From: Magnetococcales bacterium
GTDB taxonomy: Bacteria; Pseudomonadota; Magnetococcia; Magnetococcales; JADGCH01
Direction: 5' to 3'
Length of the DNA stretch: 5,273 bases
Assembly: GCA_015228995.1 (NCBI GenBank)
Contig: JADGCM010000119.1
Location: 1 to 5,273 of the forward strand
The notes beneath the pieces are model-generated. The model worked only from the letters and a program-made list of their open reading frames with translations. It did no database searches and was not told the origin of the DNA. Position 1 is the first letter of the stretch; each line of letters begins with the position of its first letter. The translations under genes were made by a program, and so were the position numbers. Positions 1 to 5,273 of this stretch are shown in pieces.

Positions 1-11
1 GAGGGGGCCGC

Positions 12-117
12 CGGGGGGTGAGGGTCATGACTCTCCCCTTGTGGGAGAGGGGGTCGGGGGGTGAGGGTTCATGCGGGAGAGCGGGTGGGACGCCCGCGCA
101 CCCAGGGTCGGGGGGTG
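12..117. repeat. Tandem G-rich palindromic intergenic repeat
   Basis: The 13-mer CGGGGGGTGAGGG occurs exactly at 12-24 and 55-67. GGGTCGGGGGGTG occurs exactly at 51-63 and 105-117, so there are three copies of the core at 43 and 54 bp spacing. Between the first two copies sits a hairpin with arms CTCTCCC (31-37) and GGGAGAG (43-49) around a 5-nt loop. Between the second and third, GCGGG (81-85) can pair with CCCGC (93-97). The stretch 1-144 has no credible gene; an open frame on the minus strand here is only the repeat read through. A near-identical inverted copy lies at 2916-2952. Elements of this type are common dispersed intergenic repeats in bacteria. No T-run follows the hairpins, so they do not look like intrinsic terminators. 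Confidence 0.85.
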
Positions 118-133
118 GTAACAACATAAGTAC

Positions 134-139
134 AGGTGA
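134..139 (+). promoter_or_regulatory. Ribosome binding site deciding the SDR start
   Basis: AGGTGA lies 5 nt upstream of ATG 145. This favours ATG 145 over the in-frame GTG codons at 136 and 142, which lack an upstream purine-rich site, and over ATG 166, whose AGGAG (159-163) is only 2 nt away. Confidence 0.6.
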
Positions 140-144
140 TTGTG

Positions 145-900
145 ATGAGCGCTAGCCCAGGAGTTATGGTCGTTACCGGTGCCAGCCGCGGTATCGGGGC
201 GGCGGTGGCGCGTTTGGCTGCCAGTCGTGGCTTTGCCGTTTGCGTTAATTATCGCAGTCGTGCCGATTTGGCCCAGGGGGTATGCGATGCCATCATTGCT
301 GCGGGAGGGCGAGCCTGTGCCATTCAGGCCGATGTCAGCGTTGACGCCGAGGTGGTACGCCTCTTTCAACAGGTCGATCAGTGGCAAGCGGGACCGTTGC
401 TGGCGTTGGTCAACAACGCTGGCCTGACCCACGGCACGCGGGGCCTTTTTATGGACATGGATGCCGAGCAGGTAGCAAAAATCGTTGCTGTCAACCTGAT
501 GGGAACCCTCTCCTGTAGCCGCGAAGCGATGCGGCGGATGGCCCTTTCTCGTGGCGGAAAAGGGGGTTCCATCGTCCACGTTTCCTCTCAAGCCGGGGTG
601 TTTGGCGGCCAGAAGATAGCGGTCTATGCCGCCTCCAAAGCGGCCATCAATACCTTTACCGTTGGGCTGGCGCGCGAAGCTGCCCCGGAAGGCATCCGGG
701 TCAATAGCGTTAGTCCGGGGATTATCGCCTCTGGCGAACATATTGGTCAGACGGCTGAACAGCAGGCTCAGTTAGCCAGCTCTATTCCATTGCAGCGTAT
801 CGGCAGCCCGGATGATGTCGCTCAAGCAGTGATGTGGCTTATCTCGGAGTCGGCTTCCTATATAACCGGCACCATTTTACCTGTGGCTGGGGGGCGTTAG
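145..900 (+). CDS. Classical short-chain dehydrogenase/reductase (SDR), FabG-like
   Basis: This is a 251-aa NAD(P)-dependent oxidoreductase with a Rossmann fold, a normal length for classical SDRs. Numbered from ATG 145, visible motifs are the nucleotide-binding TGASRGIG (11-18), NNAG (90-93), and the catalytic tetrad Asn117, Ser148, Tyr161 and Lys165 (YAASK). The Ser-Tyr spacing of 13 is usual. SPG (190-192) follows. An Arg two residues after the second strand (NYRSR, 35-39) suggests NADP(H); that is inference. All catalytic residues are present, so the enzyme should be active. It is the first gene visible in the operon, and its TAG abuts the ATG of the epimerase. Substrate cannot be read from sequence: context suggests a keto-sugar intermediate, but reduction of a 3-oxoacyl chain (FabG-like) is equally possible. 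Nucleotide-sugar reductases of heptose pathways are usually extended SDRs, which this is not. Confidence 0.9.
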   Translation: MSASPGVMVVTGASRGIGAAVARLAASRGFAVCVNYRSRADLAQGVCDAIIAAGGRACAIQADVSVDAEVVRLFQQVDQWQAGPLLALVNNAGLTHGTRGLFMDMDAEQVAKIVAVNLMGTLSCSREAMRRMALSRGGKGGSIVHVSSQAGVFGGQKIAVYAASKAAINTFTVGLAREAAPEGIRVNSVSPGIIASGEHIGQTAEQQAQLASSIPLQRIGSPDDVAQAVMWLISESASYITGTILPVAGGR

Positions 901-1416
901 ATGGAAGTGTGTCCGACCAAACTGGACGGTGTGTTGCTGATCAAACTCGATGTCTTTGAGGATTTTCGGGGCCAATTTGTCGAAACCTACAACGAAGCGC
1001 TTTATCGCCAAAGCGGCATTGATGTTCATTTCAAACAGGATGATATTTCGGTCTCTTCCCGTCATGTGTTGCGTGGCATCCACGGGGATAGTGAAAATTG
1101 GAAATTGATCTCTTGCCACTATGGCCAGTTTTACATGATCGTGATCAACAACGATCGCGATTCGGCTCAATATCGGCAATGGCAGTCGTTTGTGCTCTCT
1201 GATCGTAATCGTCACCAAGTGCTGATTCCTCCTAAATTTGGTAACGGCTACCTAGTTATGAGCGATTTGGCTATCTTTAACTACAAACAGAGCAGTTATT
1301 ATAATCCCCAGGGTCAGTTCACGTTACGTTGGAACGACCCTGAGTTGGGCTTATGGTGGCCGGTCAAAGAGCCGATTGTGTCGCGACGTGATGAGGTTGG
1401 ACATTTTGTGAATTGA
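901..1416 (+). CDS. RmlC-like cupin sugar epimerase, possibly acting on a GDP-keto-heptose
   Basis: This 171-aa cupin belongs to the dTDP-4-dehydrorhamnose 3,5-epimerase (RmlC) fold family, slightly shorter than typical RmlC. Aligned by eye, it has FEDFRGQFVETY (19-30), QDDISVS (46-52), VLRGIHGD (56-63), LIPPKFGNGY (108-117), YKQSSYYNP (128-136) and WNDPELGLWWP (144-154). The RmlC catalytic His (His61), Lys68, Tyr128 and the C-terminal Asp164 are kept. Two sites differ from canonical RmlC: RGLHxQ is RGIHGD, and the second His of AHGF is Asn115 (GNGY). From memory, the Campylobacter capsular GDP-4-keto-heptose epimerases carry a similar HGD/GN pattern. Together with the downstream HddA/HddC-like genes this makes a GDP-heptose 3- and/or 5-epimerase more likely than a dTDP-rhamnose enzyme; that is inference. 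GGGGGG at 889-894, 6 nt before the ATG, is the likely ribosome binding site. Confidence 0.85.
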   Translation: MEVCPTKLDGVLLIKLDVFEDFRGQFVETYNEALYRQSGIDVHFKQDDISVSSRHVLRGIHGDSENWKLISCHYGQFYMIVINNDRDSAQYRQWQSFVLSDRNRHQVLIPPKFGNGYLVMSDLAIFNYKQSSYYNPQGQFTLRWNDPELGLWWPVKEPIVSRRDEVGHFVN

Positions 1417-2405
1417 TTATCACCAGAACCCCTTTCCGGGTCTCATTTTTTGGTGGTGGTACCGATTACCCGGTTTGGTATCGCGACCATGGCGGCGCGG
1501 TGCTGAGCACCTCCATCGATAAATATTGCTTTATCACCGTACGTGACCTGCCACCCTTTTTCGATTACAAGTTCAGGGTCCAGTATTTCAGGAGAGAAGA
1601 GACCCAAACCATTGAGGAGATCAAGCACCCTTCGGTGCGTGAATGCTTGCGGTTTATGAATATCAGCAGAGGGTTGGAAATTGTTCACAGCGCCGATTTG
1701 CCAGCGCAATCCGGCCTGGGTTCCAGTTCCACCTTTACCGTGGGACTGCTCAATGCCCTCTATGGTTTGCAGTATAAATTGCCGACCAAACGGGAGTTAG
1801 CCCTGAACGCCATCCACGTTGAGCAGCAGCTTATCCAGGAAAATGTCGGCTCTCAAGATCAAACGGCCGCCGCTTTTGGCGGTCTGAATTATATCGAATT
1901 TGGTGGCTTGCAGCATATTTCGGTGCAACCGATGCTGATGCGTCCGGATAAATTGGCAGCGCTGCAAGACCACTTAATGCTATTTTTTACCGGTTTTTCG
2001 CGGGTAGCTTCGGACATCGCCGCTGAGCAGATCCAACGCACTGCCGAAAAGGCGACCGCACTACACCGGATGCGATCATTGGTCAACGATGCCGTCACCA
2101 CGCTGCTTTCTGGTGATGACGATCTGGACGATTTTGGTCGCCTCCTCCATGAGCAATGGCTGATCAAGCGTGACCTGACCGACCTCATTTCCAACCCTAA
2201 CATCGACCAGATTTATACGCAGGGTCTGCAATCAGGTGCCATTGGCGGTAAGCTGCTCGGTGCTGGTGGCGGTGGTTTTATGCTGTTTTTTGTCCATCCC
2301 GAAAATCACAACAAAATACGCGAGGCATTGCGCCATTTGCTGTACGTGCCTTTTCGCTTTGAACAACTCGGCAGTCAGGTAATTTATTATGGCTATCACT
2401 CCTGA
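1413..2405 (+). CDS. hddA: GHMP-family sugar kinase, D-glycero-alpha-D-manno-heptose 7-phosphate kinase type
   Basis: This 330-aa GHMP kinase would phosphorylate C1 of a heptose 7-phosphate, the first committed step to GDP-heptose. Visible motifs are the N-terminal SFFGGGTDYP (11-20), the phosphate-binding PAQSGLGSSST (97-107), GSQDQTAAAFGG (146-157) with the likely catalytic Asp149, and the C-terminal GGKLLGAGGGGF (278-289). Length and motif order fit HddA. The start is TTG at 1413. An in-frame stop lies at 1392-1394, no ATG or GTG lies between it and the conserved N-terminus, and the next Met is residue 82. TTG overlaps the epimerase stop as TTGA (4 bp), and no strong ribosome binding site is seen, so translation is probably coupled. 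The next gene encodes the matching nucleotidyltransferase. A related kinase of another sugar, such as a fucokinase-like enzyme, cannot be excluded from motifs alone. Confidence 0.87.
   Translation: MIITRTPFRVSFFGGGTDYPVWYRDHGGAVLSTSIDKYCFITVRDLPPFFDYKFRVQYFRREETQTIEEIKHPSVRECLRFMNISRGLEIVHSADLPAQSGLGSSSTFTVGLLNALYGLQYKLPTKRELALNAIHVEQQLIQENVGSQDQTAAAFGGLNYIEFGGLQHISVQPMLMRPDKLAALQDHLMLFFTGFSRVASDIAAEQIQRTAEKATALHRMRSLVNDAVTTLLSGDDDLDDFGRLLHEQWLIKRDLTDLISNPNIDQIYTQGLQSGAIGGKLLGAGGGGFMLFFVHPENHNKIREALRHLLYVPFRFEQLGSQVIYYGYHS
2377..2380 (+). promoter_or_regulatory. Weak ribosome binding site for the nucleotidyltransferase
   Basis: AGGT ends 8 nt before ATG 2389 and lies inside the 3' end of the kinase gene. 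It supports ATG 2389, and so the 17 bp overlap with the kinase stop, as the real start. Confidence 0.4.
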
Positions 2406-3195
2406 CCACTCTTCTGCGCTAGCCAAAATCGATGCGGTTATACTGGCTGGTGGTCTCGGCACGCGGCTGCGTACCCAGCTACCGGACCATCAAAAAGTAT
2501 TAGCTGACATTAACGGCGAACCGCTGCTGGCTAAATTAATCAGCTGGTTGCATCATCACGGAGCGCGCCGGATGGTGCTAGCGTTGGGCTATCAATCACA
2601 ACAGGTGACCGATTTTCTATCTCACCCCGGGCTTCCCCAAGATTGTCAGTTCATTGCGTCAATCGAGCCGGAGCCACGCGGTACGGCCGGGGCGCTGCGG
2701 CACGCCTTACCGCATCTCACCACTGACACCGTTCTGGTCATGAACGGCGATTCTTTTGCACCCATAAACCTACCGGCTCTGTTGTCCCAGCACCGGATCG
2801 CCCAGGCCCGCATCACCCTCGGTGTTTGTGCCCAAGAGAACAGCGGCCGCTTTGGCACAGTCACCGTCAGCGATGTTGGTGAAGTGACCGCCTTTATCGA
2901 GAAACCGATTCCCCCCCCTCACCCCCCAACCCCCTCTCCCACAAGGGGAGAGGGGGAGTATGGAGCAGCCGGCTATATCAGTGCGGGTATTTACCTCATG
3001 GAACGATCGGTCATAGCGGCCATACCGCCCAACCACAAGGTCTCTCTGGAACGCGATATTTTCCCTCAGTACGTCCATCGGGGGTTGTGGGCATTACGGC
3101 AGCAGGTACCGTTCATAGACATCGGCACTCCCGCGTCTTATCAACAACGACACCACTTTTTTGCTAGCGTACACCATGAAATAATCCAACCTTGA
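2389..3195 (+). CDS. hddC: Sugar-1-phosphate nucleotidyltransferase, HddC-type heptose 1-phosphate guanylyltransferase
   Basis: This 268-aa protein transfers a nucleotide onto a sugar 1-phosphate; beside an HddA-like kinase the likely product is GDP-D-glycero-alpha-D-manno-heptose. Seen are the signature AVILAGGLGTRLR (16-28), Lys36 in a diverged PK motif (PDHQKVLADING), RGTAGAL (97-103), the metal-binding Asp121 in VMNGDS (117-122), RFGTV (154-158), FIEKP (169-173), GYISAGIYL (195-203) and DIGTPASY (244-251). The nucleotide specificity (GTP) is inferred from context. Residues 174-192, between FIEKP and GYISAGIYL, contain HPPTPSPTRGEG, the translation of a palindromic repeat. Relatives usually have a short loop there, so this is an in-frame insertion of very roughly 12-16 residues. 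It lies outside the recognisable active-site motifs, so activity may survive. The gene overlaps the kinase by 17 bp at its start and the methyltransferase by 32 bp, tail to tail, at its end. Confidence 0.87.
   Translation: MAITPDHSSALAKIDAVILAGGLGTRLRTQLPDHQKVLADINGEPLLAKLISWLHHHGARRMVLALGYQSQQVTDFLSHPGLPQDCQFIASIEPEPRGTAGALRHALPHLTTDTVLVMNGDSFAPINLPALLSQHRIAQARITLGVCAQENSGRFGTVTVSDVGEVTAFIEKPIPPPHPPTPSPTRGEGEYGAAGYISAGIYLMERSVIAAIPPNHKVSLERDIFPQYVHRGLWALRQQVPFIDIGTPASYQQRHHFFASVHHEIIQP
2911..2957 (+). repeat. Palindromic repeat embedded in the nucleotidyltransferase reading frame
   Basis: CCCCCTCTCCC (2930-2940) and GGGAGAGGGGG (2946-2956) form a perfect 11-bp hairpin around a 5-nt loop, preceded by a C-rich arm. 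Positions 2916-2952 match the reverse complement of 31-67 at 36 of 37 bases, the only difference being A2928 against the complement of C55. The copy is read in frame and gives a Pro/Gly/Arg loop. No T-run follows, so it is not an intrinsic terminator, although the hairpin could slow ribosomes or protect mRNA. Confidence 0.9.
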
Positions 3196-4054
3196 GGAAT
3201 AACGCTGCTTCGTCGTAGCGCTGCCGCCACCAGGGCGAGATCGACGCGGTAAAAAACTCGCGGGCATCGTAATAAGGGGTTAGTTGGGTTTGAAATCCGG
3301 CATCTTGGAGAAACCGTTGCACGTCGTTGCAACGGTACAGGTTAATCTGAGTACCAAATCGCTGGCGATAGGTAGCTGGTGGCATGGTGTAGAGATCATC
3401 AAATGGGTGCTTGGTAGCGCGATGATTGCCAAAATCAACGGCATGCAAAAACCGGCAACCTGGTGCGGCCAAAGTCCCCAGTTGCAGCAGTGTCTCCGCC
3501 AGCGGCTCCACATGCTCCAACACCGAGTTAGAGAGCCAGATGTCAAACGGCTCCGACCAGGAAGCAGAGAGATGGGTGGTTGGCAAAACGGTAACGCGCT
3601 CTCTGACTTGTTGTAAAAACCGGTCAAAGTCCATACGGTAACCGAACAAGGCAGCGGCATCACGATAAAAATTGAGCAGATAACGGCCCGACCACTGCGG
3701 ATGGTCGAAAACGGCCGAATTAAACATCGGTTCAACCCCGGTAAAATGGTCACAACCAAGATAAACGGCTAACGGTCCCCAACCCAACATGGGACCACAA
3801 CCCGACTCAAGTACCCGCTTGCCGGCAAAATCGATCTCGATCCATTCTGGGTGATGACGATGGATAATAGCTTGGTAACGATGTAAAAAATCATAGGGCC
3901 GCTGGGATCGGGTGTGCTTGGGTGCAGAAAAGATCTCCTCTAAATCATAAATAACCCGCGTATTATGACGTGATAGACGCCGCCTAAGGGCGCCAAAGAC
4001 CTGTCGCGGCGGTGTGTTCCACAGCCGCTTTAAGGTATAGGCCAATACATTCAT
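3164..4054 (-). CDS. Class I SAM-dependent methyltransferase
   Basis: This 296-aa protein has a class I methyltransferase core. Motif I, KRVLESGCGPMLGWGPLAVYLG (79-100), binds S-adenosylmethionine. FTGVEPM (104-110) ends the second strand with an acidic residue. FDIWLSNSVLEHVEPLAETL (170-189) is the typical post-catalytic segment seen in Methyltransf_11/23-like enzymes. Residues 1-30 are basic and arginine-rich, which may suit peripheral membrane or polyanion contact. The substrate is unknown; beside a nucleotide-sugar operon, O-methylation of a surface glycan or its precursor is a reasonable inference. It starts at the ATG ending at 4054, with GGGGGG 6 nt upstream as ribosome binding site. 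It lies 46 bp downstream of the sigma-54 activator on the same strand and may be cotranscribed with it. Its last 32 bp are antisense to the end of the nucleotidyltransferase gene. Confidence 0.85.
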   Translation of the reverse strand: MNVLAYTLKRLWNTPPRQVFGALRRRLSRHNTRVIYDLEEIFSAPKHTRSQRPYDFLHRYQAIIHRHHPEWIEIDFAGKRVLESGCGPMLGWGPLAVYLGCDHFTGVEPMFNSAVFDHPQWSGRYLLNFYRDAAALFGYRMDFDRFLQQVRERVTVLPTTHLSASWSEPFDIWLSNSVLEHVEPLAETLLQLGTLAAPGCRFLHAVDFGNHRATKHPFDDLYTMPPATYRQRFGTQINLYRCNDVQRFLQDAGFQTQLTPYYDAREFFTASISPWWRQRYDEAALFLKVGLFHGVR

Positions 4055-4060
4055 CTCACA

Positions 4061-4066
4061 CCCCCC
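4061..4066 (-). promoter_or_regulatory. G-rich ribosome binding site of the methyltransferase
   Basis: On the minus strand GGGGGG lies 6 nt before the ATG. The surrounding 10-mer TCGGGGGGTG (minus strand, 4068-4059) is identical to the repeat core at 54-63 and 108-117, so the site may be a remnant of that repeat; that is inference. Confidence 0.5.
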
Positions 4067-4100
4067 GATCCGATGAAGCTATCATTCTGGCCAATGGCTG

Positions 4101-5030
4101 TCAACCCGGATGCTCTTGGTATTTTCTCAATTTACGCCACAATGAGACACGATCGATACCCAGTATGCGGGCTGCCACTGTCTGGTTACCGTGGGCTTCG
4201 TTCTTGAACACCCAGAGCACATACTCTTTCTCACGCTCTTCCAGAGTGTACAGCCGGCCGTCCTGCCGATGGGTGCTGTGCATAGGCAACTCGCGTATAT
4301 GTTCGGGTAGATGCTCGGGTCGTAGTACAGCTTCTTTGGTCATGGCGACGCCGCGTTCAATGATATTGCGCAGCTCGCGTACGTTACCGGGATAGGGGTA
4401 ATGACGCAGTAATTCCATCGTCTCAGCAGCGATCTCTGTTACTTGTCGGTGAAAGCGTTCTGAAAAATGACGCAGAAAATAGTGACACAGCAGTGGGATA
4501 TCTCCCTGTCGTTGCGCTAAGGAAGGCAACTCAAAGGAGGCCACATTGATGCGATAGTAGAAATCACGGCGGAATCGCTCCAGACGCATTTCATCAGCCA
4601 AGTTGCGGTTGGTGGCGGCGATAAAACGTAGGTCAATCTTTCGGTCGGCATTCTCTCCCAGCCGGCGTACTTCTCTTTCCTGGATCACGCGCAACAGTTT
4701 GACCTGCATGGCCGGACTCATTTCAGCTACCTCATCCAAAAATAAAGTGCCGCTATGGGCCGATTCAATGACACCACGGTGGTCGGATACCGCGCCGGTA
4801 AAGGCGCCTCTGGCGTGGCCAAACAGCTCATTTTCCAGTAATGCTTCGTTGAAAGCGGCGCAATTGATCGCCACGAACAACCGATCACGACGGCTGCTGA
4901 CATCGTGGATAAACCGAGCAAACAACTCTTTACCAACGCCACTACTACCTGTAATCAATACGTTACAATCAGTCGGTGCGATTTGTCGTGCCATATCGAT
5001 GAGGCGTAACATCTCTGGATCACGCGTCAT
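4101..5030 (-). CDS. Sigma-54-dependent Fis-family transcriptional activator, 5' end disrupted
   Basis: The 309 residues after the first ATG hold a complete sigma-54 activator ATPase and DNA-binding domain. Seen are Walker A GSSGVGKE (28-35), the sigma-54-contacting GAFTGA loop (75-80), Walker B GTLFLDE (94-100), sensor I AATN (138-141), arginine-finger region FRRDFYYR (153-160), sensor II GNVREL (215-220), and a C-terminal Fis-type helix-turn-helix (about 262-306, NQTVAARILGIDRVSLWRKL). The family is NtrC-like response regulators, which work with a histidine kinase and RNA polymerase-sigma-54. The true gene began further upstream: the frame stays open to 5237 and encodes part of a receiver domain. 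The ATG at 5028-5030 sits in the linker and has no ribosome binding site, so it is a default start rather than a native one. If expressed, the protein would lack phosphorylation control. Its target genes cannot be read from the sequence. Confidence 0.88.
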   Translation of the reverse strand: MTRDPEMLRLIDMARQIAPTDCNVLITGSSGVGKELFARFIHDVSSRRDRLFVAINCAAFNEALLENELFGHARGAFTGAVSDHRGVIESAHSGTLFLDEVAEMSPAMQVKLLRVIQEREVRRLGENADRKIDLRFIAATNRNLADEMRLERFRRDFYYRINVASFELPSLAQRQGDIPLLCHYFLRHFSERFHRQVTEIAAETMELLRHYPYPGNVRELRNIIERGVAMTKEAVLRPEHLPEHIRELPMHSTHRQDGRLYTLEEREKEYVLWVFKNEAHGNQTVAARILGIDRVSLWRKLRKYQEHPG

Positions 5031-5237
5031 GATGCGATGATTATGACTGCCGTAATAATTAGACTCCGCGTGGCTGACTTCCTCTTGCCAATAACGGTTT
5101 TCCTTTTTGAGGCGTACCTTCTCTAGCGCTTCGGCAGTGGTCTGGCGTACCTCATCCAGCCGAAATGGTTTAGCAATGTAGGAAAACGCGCCCTGTTTGA
5201 CAGCGGCTACCGCTGACTCTAACCCACATTTAACACG
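5031..5237 (-). pseudogene. Receiver-domain remnant of the sigma-54 activator
   Basis: The frame of the activator continues upstream without a stop to 5237 but contains no ATG, GTG or TTG. It encodes the last part of a response-regulator receiver: LESAVAAVKQGAFSYIAKPF (5163-5222) includes the conserved KPF lysine (5169-5171). A charged linker helix (EALEKVRLKKEN) then leads to the ATPase domain. The receiver N-terminal half, with the phospho-accepting Asp and the Thr/Ser switch, is missing. An in-frame TAG lies at 5238-5240, and TGA and TAA follow at 5250-5255. The break falls at about 5222-5237, where composition turns AT-rich. Confidence 0.75.
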
Positions 5238-5273
5238 CTATTTGATAACTCATTAATAATCAGCATATTGCAT
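5222..5273. other. AT-rich edge sequence, possible insertion-element end
   Basis: Positions 5221-5273 are 37/53 A+T, far above the rest of the window, and have a stop in all three minus frames. One minus frame is open from the window edge to a TAG at 5219-5221 (17 codons, ending LNVG) and could be the 3' end of a foreign gene such as a transposase. I do not recognise the terminal sequence and see no inverted-repeat partner or target duplication, because the other side is outside the window. Confidence 0.35.

Noticed and set aside
12..117. CRISPR array
   Set aside because: The repeats are only about 13 nt, G-rich and degenerate, with spacers that share repeat sequence, and there are no cas genes.
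68..133. Sigma-70 promoter before the SDR
   Set aside because: I see no convincing -35/-10 pair in this G-rich stretch; the promoter may lie further upstream, outside the window.
25..741. 238-aa open frame on the minus strand
   Set aside because: It is antisense to the SDR gene, which has all its catalytic motifs. Its C-terminal HPPTPSPTRGES is the repeat read through, and the rest shows no domain.
877..1218. Minus-strand open frame of 113 aa
   Set aside because: It is antisense to the epimerase gene and has no recognisable domain or ribosome binding site.
2930..2956. Intrinsic terminator inside the nucleotidyltransferase
   Set aside because: The hairpin is strong but no T-run follows, and the reading frame continues through conserved motifs.
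4603..5040. Plus-strand open frame of 145 aa
   Set aside because: It is the shadow of the AAA+ domain of the sigma-54 activator; it is low in complexity, Arg/Ser-rich and has no motifs.
5219..5273. Frameshift restoring the receiver domain
   Set aside because: The alternative minus frame (ending LNVG) puts about 11 residues between its LII and ESAV, where receivers have about 6. It is AT-rich and has no Asp/Thr receiver motifs.

Overview
The window looks like a fragment of a bacterial, probably gammaproteobacterial, cell-surface polysaccharide locus (LPS O-antigen or capsule). GC content is in the mid-50s by eye. The taxonomic guess rests on gene style and on a G/C-rich palindromic repeat, and is weak. 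Five genes are supported: four are intact and one is broken at its 5' end.

Left part, plus strand: after about 140 bp of non-coding G-rich repeat come four tightly packed genes. They encode a classical short-chain dehydrogenase/reductase (145-900), an RmlC-type cupin sugar epimerase (901-1416), a GHMP kinase of the HddA type (1413-2405) and a sugar-1-phosphate nucleotidyltransferase of the HddC type (2389-3195). Junctions are 0 bp, a 4 bp overlap with a TTG start, and a 17 bp overlap, so this is one operon with probable translational coupling. The kinase/nucleotidyltransferase pair points to a nucleotide-activated heptose, by analogy GDP-D-glycero-alpha-D-manno-heptose. The epimerase and reductase would then remodel it after a 4,6-dehydratase or another oxidation step that is not in the window.

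Right part, minus strand: a SAM-dependent methyltransferase (3164-4054) converges on the nucleotidyltransferase with a 32 bp 3' overlap. Upstream of it on the same strand is a sigma-54-dependent, Fis-type activator (4101-5030). Its receiver domain survives only as a C-terminal remnant (to about 5237) with no start codon. The remnant runs into about 50 bp of AT-rich sequence with stops in all three minus frames, which looks like the edge of an insertion.

The most unusual features are three. A palindromic repeat that is intergenic at the left end occurs again, 36/37 identical and inverted, inside the nucleotidyltransferase reading frame, where it encodes a Pro/Gly-rich loop. The epimerase has an RGIHGD / GNGY active-site variant. 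The regulator has lost its receiver. Both window ends fall in repeat-like sequence, so the window may be a whole short draft contig. I did not find a clearly new multi-gene system; the best candidate novelty is the exact nucleotide-sugar pathway.
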